Counted from the stretch's first letter, positions 28,390 to 37,998 are shown. The stretch is 64,000 nt of DNA from Pseudoalteromonas rubra (GCF_001482385.1 NZ_CP013611.1:3417501-3481500); one strand, 5' to 3'. Translations and numbers: made by a program. The notes: generated by a model from the sequence alone, not told the origin.

Positions 28390-28672
28390 TATTTATTAAT
28401 TTGTTATGAAGATAGCATGCGTGTCATCGGTTTCATGCTAACTCACCCGATTGAGAGGCTAAGTGCTTTTCACCCCCGTTCCCGTGTTAGAGCTTATTTC
28501 AGGTCCTAATTTCTGTGGGGTTTAGTGAGTTAGCCTTTTTATTCAATGTCGCTTGCATGACGACAGTGTGCTATATGCAAGCCAGCGCCAATTAGACACG
28601 TGCTATTATCCTGCATTCTGAGTCTTGGTGTCTACACTGAATAATGCTAACTCAACTGCGAGGAGAGAACAA
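28390..28672. other. Intergenic region between the Crp/Fnr-type gene and the YgjV-like gene
   Basis: With the palindrome it makes a 309-bp gene-free stretch between divergent genes. No further ORF, hairpin-plus-T-run or recognised operator seen. GAGGAGAG at 28,659-28,666 is the ribosome-binding site of the next gene. Confidence 0.5.
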
Positions 28673-28903
28673 ATGACTTGGGAACTTTTAGGTTACATTG
28701 CGTCCGCTTTTTTAGTCGTCTCTCTCATGATGTCCAACGTGGTCAAGTTACGTTGGTTCAATCTCGCAGGGTGTATTTGCTTTACCATCTATGGGGTGAT
28801 GATCACCGCCTGGCCCGTTGCATTAACTAATGGGTTATTGGCGCTTGTGAATATTTATCACCTGGCAAAGCTACACCGTTCAGATAGCGACGCTTCCTCC
28901 TAA
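28673..28903 (+). CDS. Small inner-membrane protein, YgjV-like
   Basis: Start at 28,673 (MTWELLGYIASAFLVVSLMM), about 6 bases after AGGAGAG, giving 76 residues. Three hydrophobic segments and the pattern GYIASAFLVVSLMMSNVVKLRWFN resemble half of the bacterial inner-membrane protein family YgjV (PF10688-type). Function unknown. Monocistronic, convergent with the amidohydrolase gene. The open frame extends 16 codons upstream but that part is outside the ribosome-binding site. Confidence 0.75.
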   Translation: MTWELLGYIASAFLVVSLMMSNVVKLRWFNLAGCICFTIYGVMITAWPVALTNGLLALVNIYHLAKLHRSDSDASS

Positions 28904-28960
28904 AAGCATCTACATATGAGCGGCAAGTCGCGCCGCTCCTGGTTGCTGTCTGTTACAGGC

Positions 28961-30604
28961 TTAATCGTGTGAATAACGCAGCTGACCTGCAATCCAAGTC
29001 TGTTTGACCTGGATGTCTCTGATCTCCTGTTCTGGCACTTTAAAGTAATCTTTATCCAACAAAATAAAGTCAGCCCACTTGCCTTGCTCCAGACTACCCA
29101 GTTTAAACTCCTGAAAAGCGGCGTAGGCAGCATCTAACGTAAACGCCTGTAAGGCCTGTGTTCGTGTCAGCCGTTCATGATTGCGCCAGCCCTGTTGCGG
29201 GTGGTGCTGTGCATTCATGCGCGTGATTGCCGCGTGTAAACCATGAAACGGGTTGGCCAACTCTACCGGGAAATCTGACCCTGCTGCCACTTTACTGCCT
29301 TGTTGCAAAAAGGTTTGCCAGGCATAGGCCCCTTTGAGCTGCTCATTGGTGAGCCTTTGCTCTGCCATGTGCATATCCGAGGTAGCATGTACGGGTTGCA
29401 TTGAGGGAATGATATCCAGGGCCTTAAATCTCGGTATGTCACCCGGTTCAACAATTTGTGCATGCTCTATTCGGTTTCTTAACAATTTACCACCGATGGT
29501 TTTAAAGACACTTTCATAGCTGTCCAGCACCAGCCGGTTGGCACGGTCGCCAATGGCATGCGTATGCGCACTAAAGCCGTGTTTTACAGCCTGCGCTATT
29601 AATTGTTCAAGGTGCTGCGGCTGTTCAAGCATCAGGCCTCGGTAGCCCTGGCGGTCTTTGTAATCTTTCAGCAATGCAGCTCCGCGGCTACCCAATGCAC
29701 CGTCCGCGTATATTTTAACACTACGAATAGACAGCATATCGCGCTTATCTTTGTACACTCCCGCTTTTAACATACTGTCCAGCTGAGGGTCTGCGGCGCT
29801 GAGCATGGCATAGATACGCAGCGGTAAGGTCTGGCTTTGTGAGCGGTTTTGGTAAAGTTTCCAGGTTTGTTTATCGATACCTGCATCATGCGCGCTGGTT
29901 ATACCCAGGCTGAGTAAATGCTCACCGGCTTTGTTCAAAGCCCGATTAAGGTGCGCTGTGGATGTGGGGGGGATGTGTTTTTTTACAAGGTTCTCTGCTT
30001 TGTCGATAAAAATACCAGTTGGATCCCCGGATGTGTGACGAAGGATCTCGCCGCCAGCAGGAGAGGCCGTTTGTGCATCAATGCCTGCCAATGACATTGC
30101 CATACTATTAACCCAGATGGCATGGCCATCAACTCGCGTCAGGACCACTGGGCGGTCTTTGACAAACTTGTCCAGATCCGCCGCAGTCGGAAAGCGATTA
30201 GGCGTCCAGCGTGTTTGATCCCAGCCACGGCCGAGGATCCAGCCTTTGGGATTTTGGGCGCTAAACGCCTTAAGTTGCTGACCTACCTGCTCTACTGAGT
30301 TGGCATCACGAATATCGAGTCGGGATAGATTATTGCCCAGGCCAATGATATGGCCATGTGCGTCAACTAGTCCTGGCAGTAAGGTCATACCCTGCCCATC
30401 AAATTTAATGGCTTTTGGGTATTGGACTGCAAGTTGTTTGTTACCTATCCGGACGACTTTACCATCCTTGATCACTAAGGTCGCAAAGGTCTTTACTGCG
30501 CCGCTGCGGGTGGGTGTATAACCGTTGACATTGTGTATCAGTGTAAACTGAGCCATGCTGATCCCACTGTACAAAGTCAGGGCCAGACAAATAAACCGGA
30601 TCAT
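28961..30604 (-). CDS. Exported metal-dependent amidohydrolase (YtcJ-like, Amidohydro_3)
   Basis: The 547-residue protein has a signal peptide (about 1-18, LALTLYSGISMAQ). The composite-domain amidohydrolase fold follows: the metal motif LVDAHGHI near residue 80, a GAIGSRGAAL-type segment seen here as DGALGSRGAALL, the second metal region AHTHAIGDRANR, and the C-terminal GSDFPVE. The C-terminal part LGSLEQGKWADFILLD closes the composite domain. Family members hydrolyse amides, carbamates or cyclic amides, and the substrate cannot be read from sequence. No neighbours in the same transcript. Confidence 0.88.
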   Translation of the reverse strand: MIRFICLALTLYSGISMAQFTLIHNVNGYTPTRSGAVKTFATLVIKDGKVVRIGNKQLAVQYPKAIKFDGQGMTLLPGLVDAHGHIIGLGNNLSRLDIRDANSVEQVGQQLKAFSAQNPKGWILGRGWDQTRWTPNRFPTAADLDKFVKDRPVVLTRVDGHAIWVNSMAMSLAGIDAQTASPAGGEILRHTSGDPTGIFIDKAENLVKKHIPPTSTAHLNRALNKAGEHLLSLGITSAHDAGIDKQTWKLYQNRSQSQTLPLRIYAMLSAADPQLDSMLKAGVYKDKRDMLSIRSVKIYADGALGSRGAALLKDYKDRQGYRGLMLEQPQHLEQLIAQAVKHGFSAHTHAIGDRANRLVLDSYESVFKTIGGKLLRNRIEHAQIVEPGDIPRFKALDIIPSMQPVHATSDMHMAEQRLTNEQLKGAYAWQTFLQQGSKVAAGSDFPVELANPFHGLHAAITRMNAQHHPQQGWRNHERLTRTQALQAFTLDAAYAAFQEFKLGSLEQGKWADFILLDKDYFKVPEQEIRDIQVKQTWIAGQLRYSHD

Positions 30605-30738
30605 GGCGGGAGTTTCCTTGTGTTATTTTATTTGTTTAGCAACCAATACCGCATTTTGTCTTAAAAAGACATCGAACTGAGACGGAAAAACGACTGTGGT
30701 AACATAAACTGATATTTGTTCTTTTTATAGGGTCAATA

Positions 30739-31239
30739 ATGCAGTTATTTATGGTTTATCTGGGCGGCCGTTTGAGTGGCTGTCACATTGAAATGCATGA
30801 CATTCGTTTTGTGGTTGGTACACGTATTGAAGACACATTTGGTGCGCTAAAGCAGCAATGGGTTGGTGACAGAGACAAAGTACACATGGACAGCTATGTT
30901 GCGCTCAGACATATCGATGGATATCAGATAGACCTGGTCAGTGAGCCTCCCCTTCAACAGCCCAATTTATATTTTGTGAATCTGGGTGGTTATCGCCATG
31001 ATAGTCTGGCAGAGCAACATGCATTTGGCTTGTTTGTCGCCCCAACAGCACAAGCGGCCAAAGACCGGGCGCTGAACACATTACTGCCTGATACCGAATT
31101 GCGCCATAAGGATGATTTGTATGCTGTGGATGACTGTATGGTGTTGGATCTTATCGATGGCAAGCACTATGTTCAGCTGACGCCCAGCGGTCAGTCCCAG
31201 CCCATCGTTCCGCAGTGGTTTGGCTACCATAAGTTGTGA
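30739..31239 (+). CDS. DUF1543 domain protein
   Basis: The 166-residue protein begins MQLFMVYLGGRLSGCHIEMH, and HDIRFVVGTRIEDTF matches the DUF1543 pattern (an apparent tandem of two related halves, the second near residues 85-160). Soluble, no membrane segments. Function unknown. It stands alone between the divergent amidohydrolase and a convergent small membrane protein. Confidence 0.82.
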   Translation: MQLFMVYLGGRLSGCHIEMHDIRFVVGTRIEDTFGALKQQWVGDRDKVHMDSYVALRHIDGYQIDLVSEPPLQQPNLYFVNLGGYRHDSLAEQHAFGLFVAPTAQAAKDRALNTLLPDTELRHKDDLYAVDDCMVLDLIDGKHYVQLTPSGQSQPIVPQWFGYHKL

Positions 31240-31257
31240 TGATGCCGCTGCCCCGTT

Positions 31258-31461
31258 TTATTCTTCTTTGTCTGCTTTAATGGCGATCCTGATGGCAATA
31301 ATGACAATCGCAAACATCAGAAAAGGCAGCGCTGCTAAGGCATATTCTGCAATATGACTGTCCTGATAGTTAGGCTGTAAAATAAAGTGGCCACCAATAC
31401 ACAAAGCGATACTTACAAAGAGTAAAGGTAACATTTTTAGTTCTTTATTTGGTTTGCTCAT
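31258..31461 (-). CDS. Small two-helix membrane protein
   Basis: I place the start at 31,461 (MSKPNKELKMLPLLFVSIAL), preceded by CTGGGA, giving 67 residues. The open frame continues 40 codons upstream with a basic, non-membrane stretch that looks untranslated. Two hydrophobic segments (about 10-26 and 43-60), with a charged tail KADKEE. No family recognised. It is divergent from proB. Confidence 0.55.
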   Translation of the reverse strand: MSKPNKELKMLPLLFVSIALCIGGHFILQPNYQDSHIAEYALAALPFLMFAIVIIAIRIAIKADKEE

Positions 31462-31640
31462 GATCCCAGCCTGTTCATTACTTTTCGTCACAGGCTTTTT
31501 AAACGAGTTGGCTCGACAACGCAAGTTAATGCGGGCGTTTCTTTGATCCAACTCCTTTTTTGCAGTGCCATTTTTTTGCACTCCTCTTCGTGATATAACA
31601 AAGCTTAATGCCTGTCATTTATACAGTGAAGGAATGAGGA

Positions 31641-32765
31641 ATGAAGAAAAGTAAGGTTATCGTGATTAAGTTGGGGACCAGTGTGCTTACTGCCGGTACA
31701 GATAAGCTCAACAAGCCACGTATGATCGATATTGTCACTCAGTGTATGGCACTCAAACAACAGGGTTATTTACCCGTATTGGTGTCCAGTGGCGCTGTGG
31801 CTGCGGGCAGAGATGCGGTCGAGCACAGTGTCGGCGTTTCGATAGCAGAAAAACAAATGCTGGCGGCCATTGGGCAGGGTCAATTGATCCACTTATGGCA
31901 GTCTTTGTTTGCGCTATTTGATCAGCCTGTGGCACAGCTACTGCTAACACGCGCAGATGTAGAAGATCGGGAGCGCTACCTTAATGCCCGCGATACCATA
32001 ACGCAGTTGCTGAAACACCAGGTGATCCCCATTGTCAATGAGAACGATGCCGTTGCCACATCAGAAATAAAAGTAGGTGATAATGATAACTTATCTGCGC
32101 TGGTGGCGATTCTGGCCAACGCCGATAAGCTTATGTTGCTGACCGATCAACCCGGTCTGTTCACGGCGGATCCCCGCAGCAATCCCAAGGCCACGTTAAT
32201 CTCTGAGGTCGAGTTTATTGATCAGTCATTGATGGCGCTGGCGGGTGGGGCGGGCAGTAAGTTGGGCACGGGCGGTATGTATACAAAGCTTGAAGCCGCA
32301 CGTACTGCACAACGGGCCGGGATCGAGACCATCATTGCCAAAGGGGCAGAACCTCAGGTGATTGAACAGGTGATGGCGGGTACTGCACAAAGCACCACAT
32401 TTGTACGCTTTGGTGCACCGCTTGAGGGACGTAAAAAATGGCTCATGTCAGGCCCTAAATCAACAGGGTATGTGCAATGTGACCCCGGTGCGGTGGCTGC
32501 CATCGCGCATCAGGGGGCAAGTTTGTTGGCGAAGGGCATTGTGGCTATCGGTGGCGAGTTTGCACGGGGCGATGTGATTGAAGTACGTGACCTTGACAAC
32601 CAATTGCTTGCCAAGGGGCTAGTCGCTTTTGATCATCAGGAAATGGACCAAATCAAACGTCTGCATAGTAGTGAAATCCCCCTGGTTTTGGGTTATCCCG
32701 CGTCTAATGTAGTGGTGCATCGAGACGATCTGGTGTTGCTGGATATCTACGCCGGCTCACTCTAA
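31641..32765 (+). CDS. proB: Glutamate 5-kinase
   Basis: First step of proline synthesis: phosphorylates glutamate to gamma-glutamyl phosphate. The 374 residues comprise an amino-acid-kinase domain (VIVIKLGTSVLTAG at the N-terminus, VNENDAVATSEI, GSKLGTGGMYTKLEAA) and a C-terminal PUA domain (about 280-370). GGAATGAGGA precedes the ATG. proA, usually next to proB, is not adjacent. The following gene encodes a diguanylate cyclase. Confidence 0.97.
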   Translation: MKKSKVIVIKLGTSVLTAGTDKLNKPRMIDIVTQCMALKQQGYLPVLVSSGAVAAGRDAVEHSVGVSIAEKQMLAAIGQGQLIHLWQSLFALFDQPVAQLLLTRADVEDRERYLNARDTITQLLKHQVIPIVNENDAVATSEIKVGDNDNLSALVAILANADKLMLLTDQPGLFTADPRSNPKATLISEVEFIDQSLMALAGGAGSKLGTGGMYTKLEAARTAQRAGIETIIAKGAEPQVIEQVMAGTAQSTTFVRFGAPLEGRKKWLMSGPKSTGYVQCDPGAVAAIAHQGASLLAKGIVAIGGEFARGDVIEVRDLDNQLLAKGLVAFDHQEMDQIKRLHSSEIPLVLGYPASNVVVHRDDLVLLDIYAGSL

Positions 32766-32780
32766 GTTTTAGCCTTTGCT

Positions 32781-32825
32781 GCCTGGCTGAGTCTGTTATT
32801 CACGGGCTCAGGTCAGGCCTATTTT
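32781..32825 (+). terminator. Probable proB terminator
   Basis: An imperfect stem (GCCTGGCTGAG against CTCAGGTCAGGC, one bulge) with a 15-nt loop is followed by CTATTTTG, 16 bases after the proB stop. Confidence 0.5.
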
Positions 32826-32893
32826 GCAGGTAGGATTGAAAGCTGGTAAATAAGCGCTAATCTTTAAGGTGGGTCTGAATACCGGGCAATTAC

Positions 32894-33847
32894 GTGACTA
32901 CCTCCACTTGCGGACACGAATACACCATTAGCTTGTTAGAGCTAAAAGAAGAGCAAGCGTTGTATCAGCAGTTTTGCGACATTCTGCAGTCGCTGCTGCC
33001 AGAACAGCCCTTGAGTTTTTTTATACGCCCTAGCTTGTCTCACAAAGAAGCGCTAAAGCTAATTTACCAGCAACATGTCAGTAAACCCTTGGCACTGCAC
33101 GAGATGCTCGAGAAAGTCCAACTATGTATGGGCAAACCTGTGCTCATCAGTAAATCCTACACCTGTATGCCGCTGCGGCTTGACGATCAAATGATTGGCT
33201 TGCTGTGGATCTATGAGGCGTTAACTCCGGCTAGTTGCAATCTGACTGCACATCTGATGAATGTGTTTTTTCATCAGTTGCATACTCTGGCGCTGGCTCG
33301 TATTGACCCCTTATCTCAATTACTCAATCGCCAGACCTTTGATGAGAAAGTCCTCGAAATCGCGTCAGGCCAGGGCTTTTTGCAACCCCGTGATGAACCG
33401 GATCCCCGTCGCTGGTACCTGGCTTTGTTCGACATAGACCATTTCAAGCGCGTCAATGACTCCTTTGGTCATGTGATAGGAGATGAAGTGATTTTATTGA
33501 CCGCTCAGCACCTGAAAGAGAATTTCCGGGCCGAGGACTATGTGTTTCGCTACGGAGGAGAAGAATTCGCAATCTTGTTTCAGGCGCACAATGATAGCGA
33601 AGCCCAATCTTTGTTAGATCGCGTACGCGGCGTGATCCGTTCTGTGACGTTTCCTCAGGTGGGGCAGGTAACCCTGAGTGTTGGCTTTACGGATGTGACG
33701 GACGTGATGCAAGTGTCCGAGCTGGTTAATCAGGCCGATATGGCGTTGTATCACGCCAAACAACATGGCCGGGATCGGGTCATTTTTTATGGCACGCTGG
33801 AGGGCGTCTCTTTGCAGGTTACGACCTCAGATATTGAACTTTTTTAA
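32894..33847 (+). CDS. Diguanylate cyclase (GGDEF domain)
   Basis: Probably synthesises c-di-GMP. The 317-residue protein from the GTG at 32,894 has an unassigned N-terminal region of about 130 residues and then a complete GGDEF domain. It shows LFDIDHFKRVNDSFGHVIGD, active-site RYGGEEF near residue 219 (GGEEF variant), and the inhibitory I-site RxxD (RAED) exactly five residues before GGEEF, so product feedback is expected. No membrane segments. The ribosome-binding site for the GTG is weak, so a slightly different start is possible. Confidence 0.9.
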   Translation: MTTSTCGHEYTISLLELKEEQALYQQFCDILQSLLPEQPLSFFIRPSLSHKEALKLIYQQHVSKPLALHEMLEKVQLCMGKPVLISKSYTCMPLRLDDQMIGLLWIYEALTPASCNLTAHLMNVFFHQLHTLALARIDPLSQLLNRQTFDEKVLEIASGQGFLQPRDEPDPRRWYLALFDIDHFKRVNDSFGHVIGDEVILLTAQHLKENFRAEDYVFRYGGEEFAILFQAHNDSEAQSLLDRVRGVIRSVTFPQVGQVTLSVGFTDVTDVMQVSELVNQADMALYHAKQHGRDRVIFYGTLEGVSLQVTTSDIELF

Positions 33848-33916
33848 GTCATTCGGTACCAATTTTCCAGCAATTCTGTGGTATTCTACGCGCCACAAGA
33901 ATTCTGGAGTATGACA

Positions 33917-34282
33917 ATGAAATTAATCCGTATGCTGCTTGGCAGCCTGATTTTACTGTTTGATTTTATCTTTACCCCGCGCAGTAAAAAGCGCCCGGCA
34001 GAGGCGCAAGCCAAGTTGGATGCGCAAACCGCCAATCTGAAACTGTACCAATTCAAAGGGTGTCCGTTCTGCGTTAAGGTACGTCGTGCCGCCAAACGGG
34101 AAGGCCTGAAACTGGAAACCCGTGATGCTAAGAACAATCAGGCATATCGTCAGGAGCTGCAAGAGCAGGGTGGCAGAATAAAAGTGCCTTGTTTGAGGAT
34201 TGAAGAACAGAACCAGGTAACCTGGCTGTATGAATCGAACGACATTGTTGATTATTTACAAAAGCTTGAGCAAGCTGCTTAA
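33917..34282 (+). CDS. Membrane-anchored glutaredoxin-like protein
   Basis: Start at 33,917 (MKLIRMLLGSLILLFDFIF), 7 bases after GGAG, giving 121 residues. An N-terminal hydrophobic anchor (about 3-19) is followed by a basic linker and a glutaredoxin/GST-N thioredoxin fold. The CPFC dithiol motif is at Cys49/Cys52 (FKGCPFCVKVRRAAKREGL) and the cis-Pro region is RIKVPCLRIEE. Thiol-disulfide exchange is likely, and the partner is unknown. Between a cyclase gene and gltX, no shared operon evident. Confidence 0.88.
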   Translation: MKLIRMLLGSLILLFDFIFTPRSKKRPAEAQAKLDAQTANLKLYQFKGCPFCVKVRRAAKREGLKLETRDAKNNQAYRQELQEQGGRIKVPCLRIEEQNQVTWLYESNDIVDYLQKLEQAA

Positions 34283-34383
34283 TCACGACATTCGGCAAAC
34301 TGGCTGTCAGCGGTTTGCCCGTACAAGGGGCTATGCTAGCATTAGTCCCATGACCTCATTAGACACAATTTAAGAGAAAAAAC

Positions 34384-35871
34384 ATGACTATCCGCACGCG
34401 TGTTGCACCGTCACCGACGGGCGATCCCCACTTAGGTACAGCCTATATTGCGTTATTCAACTACTGTTTTGCCAAGCAGCAAGGTGGTGAATTTGTTCTG
34501 CGTATCGAAGATACCGATCAGCAAAGAAGCACCCCGGAGTCAGAGCAAGCAATTATGGACAGCCTGCGCTGGCTTGGCCTGGAGTGGGATCACGGACCGG
34601 ATGTCGGCGGTGACTTTGGTCCTTACCGTCAGTCTGAGCGCAGTGACTTATATAAAAAATATGCCCATCAACTGGTGGAAGAAGGCAAGGCGTTTTACTG
34701 TTTTGCAACGGCTCAAGAGCTCGACGAAATGCGTGAGCAGCAAATGGCTGAGGGTTTACGTCCTAAGTATGATGGCCGTGGCCTGAAACTGACTGAGGAA
34801 GAAATTCAGGCAAACCTGGATGCGGGCAAACCTTATGTGATCCGTATGATGATCCCAGAAGAGGGCAGCTTTAAATTTAACGACTACCTGCGTGGTGAAA
34901 TTGAGATCCCGTGGGAAAATGTCGACATGCAGGTACTACTGAAAGCGGACGGCTTCCCAACCTACTTCCTGGCCAACGTGGTTGACGATCACCATATGCA
35001 GATCAGCCATATCTTCCGTGGTGAAGAGTGGATCAACTCAGCGCCTAAACTGCTAAAGCTGTATGAAGACTTTGGCTGGCAAGCACCGGTTCTTGGCCAC
35101 CTGCCATTACTGCGTAACCCGGATAAGTCGAAATTGTCGAAGCGTAAGAACCCGACTTCTATTAACTACTATAAAGAAATGGGTTACCTGCCAGAAGCGG
35201 TATTGAATTACCTGGGCCGTATGGGTTGGTCTATGCCTGATGAGCGTGAAAAATTTACACTGGCTGAGATGATTGAACACTTCGACATGAAGCGCGTGTC
35301 TTTGGGTGGTCCGGTGTTTGATATCGACAAGCTGAGCTGGCTAAATGGCCTGTGGATCCGTGAAGATCTTAGCGATGAACAGCTGATTGAACGCTTTGTT
35401 GACTGGAAGCTCAATGGCCAGATGCTGGCACGTGTGCTGCCAGAAGCGAAAACTCGCATTAATACTTTGTCAGATCTGGTTGGCCTGGCGGGTCACTTTG
35501 TTGGTGGGATCCCTGAGTATGATCCGGCTTTATTGACCGCAGGTAAAGTAGAAGAAGACACCGTGCGTCAGGCACTACAGTTCTTTATCTGGGAGCTGGA
35601 CAAGCTACGTCAGTGGAACAAGAGCGAGATTTTCGCCGTCGCTAAATCGGTGGCGACTTTCCATGAGTTGAAGATCAAAGATTTCCTTGAGCCAATCTTC
35701 GTTGCCATTACCGGCAAAACCTCGTCGACCTCTGTGGTGGATGCTATGGAGATCCTGGGATCTGACCTGTCTCGTGCGCGCTTACGGGTGGCATTGAATC
35801 ACCTGAGTGTGTCTAAGAAGCAAGCGAAGAAGCTGGAAAAAGCATACCGTGAATACCCAAGCATAGGATAA
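34384..35871 (+). CDS. gltX: Glutamyl-tRNA synthetase
   Basis: Charges tRNA-Glu with glutamate. The class I signature is present as [18 protein letters not shown] (HIGH-like HLGTA) and the KMSKS-like loop as KLSKRKN. The 495-residue length is normal. The N-terminal [13 protein letters not shown] is typical. Anticodon-binding C-terminal helices occupy about 350-495. Single gene with a strong terminator. Confidence 0.98.
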   Translation: MTIRTRVAPSPTGDPHLGTAYIALFNYCFAKQQGGEFVLRIEDTDQQRSTPESEQAIMDSLRWLGLEWDHGPDVGGDFGPYRQSERSDLYKKYAHQLVEEGKAFYCFATAQELDEMREQQMAEGLRPKYDGRGLKLTEEEIQANLDAGKPYVIRMMIPEEGSFKFNDYLRGEIEIPWENVDMQVLLKADGFPTYFLANVVDDHHMQISHIFRGEEWINSAPKLLKLYEDFGWQAPVLGHLPLLRNPDKSKLSKRKNPTSINYYKEMGYLPEAVLNYLGRMGWSMPDEREKFTLAEMIEHFDMKRVSLGGPVFDIDKLSWLNGLWIREDLSDEQLIERFVDWKLNGQMLARVLPEAKTRINTLSDLVGLAGHFVGGIPEYDPALLTAGKVEEDTVRQALQFFIWELDKLRQWNKSEIFAVAKSVATFHELKIKDFLEPIFVAITGKTSSTSVVDAMEILGSDLSRARLRVALNHLSVSKKQAKKLEKAYREYPSIG

Positions 35872-35931
35872 CGGCGAACAACTTACATTATGCCCTCAAG
35901 GTTGACGGGATAATGAAATGAGTTGGAATAG

Positions 35932-35960
35932 AAGGCTGAACTGAGGTTCAGCCTTTTTTA
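35932..35960. terminator. Bidirectional terminator between gltX and the MarR/OhrR-type gene
   Basis: The stem AAGGCTGAAC/GTTCAGCCTT with a 4-nt loop is followed by TTTTATGG on the plus strand. It can also serve the convergent gene ending at 35,964. Confidence 0.85.
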
Positions 35961-35963
35961 TGG

Positions 35964-36407
35964 CTAATCAACATCTAACTGACTCGTTAAAAAGCCATCC
36001 AGGAGTGTCTTGAGCTGTTGCAGATCTGCCAGTGGCATTTTGGTTTGTGCCAGCATTTGTTGGGGAATGCAGCTACAGTCAGCTTCCAGTGCTTTGCCTT
36101 TTTCTGTGAGATAAATATGGCACTGACGCTCATCACGTTCTGAGCGCTCCCGCGTGACTAATGCTTGCTGAGCCAGCCGTTTAAGCAGTGGCGTGAGTGT
36201 GTTGCTGTTGAGTTGCGCGCGCTTGCCAATTTCTCCCACCAGTAACCCATCTTGCTGCCAGAGGATCATCAGTACAATATATTGCGGATACGTCAGGCCG
36301 CGCGCCTTCAACAGCGGTTGATAAAGCCGGGTGACCTGCCGCGATGCGGCATACAGGCTAAAACACAGTTGATTGTCCAGACGCAGTTCCGAGGGCTGTT
36401 CTTTCAT
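35964..36407 (-). CDS. MarR-family regulator of the OhrR type
   Basis: Probable organic-hydroperoxide-sensing repressor. The 147-residue protein has the OhrR N-terminal pattern LDNQLCFSLYAASRQVTRLY with the peroxidatic Cys (Cys15), then GLTYPQYIVLMILW and a winged helix (about 55-100; AQLNSNTLTPLLKRLAQQALV, RSERDERQ). Its start is 1 bp past the gpx stop, so the two are one operon. OhrR usually controls ohr, but here the adjacent target is a glutathione peroxidase. A long palindrome upstream of gpx is the likely operator. Confidence 0.88.
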   Translation of the reverse strand: MKEQPSELRLDNQLCFSLYAASRQVTRLYQPLLKARGLTYPQYIVLMILWQQDGLLVGEIGKRAQLNSNTLTPLLKRLAQQALVTRERSERDERQCHIYLTEKGKALEADCSCIPQQMLAQTKMPLADLQQLKTLLDGFLTSQLDVD

Positions 36408-36408
36408 T

Positions 36409-36891
36409 TTATGCGCTTAATGCTTTTTCAATGTCTTTACTTATTTTCTCAGGTTTTGTTGTTGGCGCATAGCGTGCTAATGGCTGGCCATCTTTGCCCA
36501 GCAGGAATTTAGTAAAGTTCCACTTAATTTTATTACCAAACAGGCCGGGCAGAGCGTCTTTGAGATAAGCATACAGCGGGTGTGCCTGCGCACCATTCAC
36601 GTCGATTTTTTCCATCATCTGAAAATCCACGCCATAGTTGATCAGGCAGCCTTGCTGTATCTCGGTGGCACTGCCGGGCTCCTGCTGGCCAAACTGGTTA
36701 CAGGGAAAGCCAATTATGCTTAGGCCCTGCGAGCCGTATTGCTCATGCAGCGCCTGAAGCCCCTCATATTGTGGGGTCAATCCGCACTGACTGGCAGTAT
36801 TAACAACCAGCACGACTCGGCCTTGCAGGCTGCTAAACTCAAACGGTTGCCCTTGCAGCGTATTTGCACTGAACTCATATAGTTTTGTCAT
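36409..36891 (-). CDS. Glutathione peroxidase (GPx/BtuE family)
   Basis: Thiol peroxidase that reduces peroxides. Start at 36,891 (MTKLYEFSANTLQGQPFEF) after AAGAGA, giving 160 residues. The catalytic tetrad elements are visible: NTASQCGLTPQYEGL (Cys36), GFPCNQFGQQEPG (Gln, second Cys) and WNFTKFLLG (Trp/Asn). Cytoplasmic, no signal peptide. First gene of a two-gene operon with the OhrR-type regulator. A 26-bp palindrome sits 14-39 bp upstream. Confidence 0.93.
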   Translation of the reverse strand: MTKLYEFSANTLQGQPFEFSSLQGRVVLVVNTASQCGLTPQYEGLQALHEQYGSQGLSIIGFPCNQFGQQEPGSATEIQQGCLINYGVDFQMMEKIDVNGAQAHPLYAYLKDALPGLFGNKIKWNFTKFLLGKDGQPLARYAPTTKPEKISKDIEKALSA

Positions 36892-36904
36892 TTTAAATCT
36901 CTTG

Positions 36905-36930
36905 AGATTATGTCGTGTGCGATATAATCT
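36905..36930. promoter_or_regulatory. Candidate operator of the gpx-ohrR-like operon
   Basis: An interrupted palindrome: AGATTATGTCG, TGTG, CGATATAATCT. The 11-bp arms match except for one base. It lies 14-39 bp before the gpx ATG. Size and symmetry fit a dimeric MarR/OhrR repressor. Confidence 0.6.
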
Positions 36931-36976
36931 AGAGTAACAGGCCACATAGATCAAGTTTTATTCAGTCAAAGCTTGT

Positions 36977-37846
36977 CTATGTGGAGTGAAACCGGTCTAA
37001 GAGAAAGTCGATGAGCAAGCGCACGCGATAGGGCATGAGATCTTTGCGTGGATAAACCAGCCAGGAGGCGTTGTCGGTGACCTGAAATTCATCCAGCAGG
37101 CTGATCAGTGCACCTGAGGTGAGATGCGGTTCGACAATGTCGCGTGCCAGATGGGAGATCCCCAGTCCTTGCAGGCAGGCCTGTAACAGGGCATGTGGGT
37201 GATTCGTCCGCCAGTTGCCGTTGATTTTGACTTCTTCAATCTCGCCATCAATGATAAAGCGCCATCGATTATTTGCAGCCAGCAGGCAATTATGCTGAGC
37301 CAGTTCATGGGGGTGAGTGGGGGCAGAGTGAGCATCAAGGTAACGAGGGCTGGCAGCCAGGGTCATTGGTCGGGGTGTCAGCTTACGGGCGATGAGACTG
37401 GAGTCGCGCATGCGGCCAAAGCGGATCGCCAGATCAAAGCCATCTTCAACCAGGTCAACGTTGCGGTTGTTGAAATCAATTTCAACTGTCACTTCCGGAT
37501 ACTGAAGGCAAAACTCGGCAATCACTGGGGCAACCGTATTGGCGACAAAATCCCCGGCACCGGTAATGCGAATATGCCCTTTCGGTATTTGCTGACCACC
37601 TAACAGCTGATCATTGGCGTCGCTGAGTTCTTGCTGGATCAGTTTGAGTTTGGCTGCGTAATGCTTACCTGCGTCGGTCAGGTTAATGCTGCGTGTGGTA
37701 CGTTGCAGCAGCAAAGTGCCCAGCCGCTGCTCCAGTTGTTGGATCTGGCGGCTCACATGTGAAGTTGATACATCCAGTGCCTGAGCGGCTTTACTGAAAC
37801 TGCCCTGCTCAACGACGGCGAGAAAGATATCCAGCCCTTGCCACAT
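36977..37846 (-). CDS. LysR-family transcriptional regulator
   Basis: The 289-residue protein has the N-terminal LysR HTH (MWQGLDIFLAVVEQGSFSKAAQALDVSTSHVSRQI, residues 1-60) and a substrate-binding domain (about 88-289) of the CrgA/AaeR-like type. It is divergent from the iron-type alcohol dehydrogenase gene, and the 152-bp gap presumably holds the shared operator. Control of that gene is a fair inference. Inducer unknown. Confidence 0.9.
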   Translation of the reverse strand: MWQGLDIFLAVVEQGSFSKAAQALDVSTSHVSRQIQQLEQRLGTLLLQRTTRSINLTDAGKHYAAKLKLIQQELSDANDQLLGGQQIPKGHIRITGAGDFVANTVAPVIAEFCLQYPEVTVEIDFNNRNVDLVEDGFDLAIRFGRMRDSSLIARKLTPRPMTLAASPRYLDAHSAPTHPHELAQHNCLLAANNRWRFIIDGEIEEVKINGNWRTNHPHALLQACLQGLGISHLARDIVEPHLTSGALISLLDEFQVTDNASWLVYPRKDLMPYRVRLLIDFLLDRFHST

Positions 37847-37998
37847 TTTTATTTCTCCAGTGCAAGTAAGATTAATATAATATTGTTATTGTTGCAGCAT
37901 GGCAAAATTAATTTGCCAGTGAACTAATGATCATGACAGTCTGTCAGGCTAGACTGAGAGTCGTTTTATATCGAGTCACAAACTAACAGGAACAAAGC

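Noticed and set aside
28918..28938. Terminator between the YgjV-like and amidohydrolase genes
   Set aside because: The GAGCGGC/GCCGCTC stem is followed by no T-run on either strand.
34294..34319. Terminator after the glutaredoxin-like gene
   Set aside because: The GGCAAAC/GTTTGCC stem has a 12-nt loop and no T-run.
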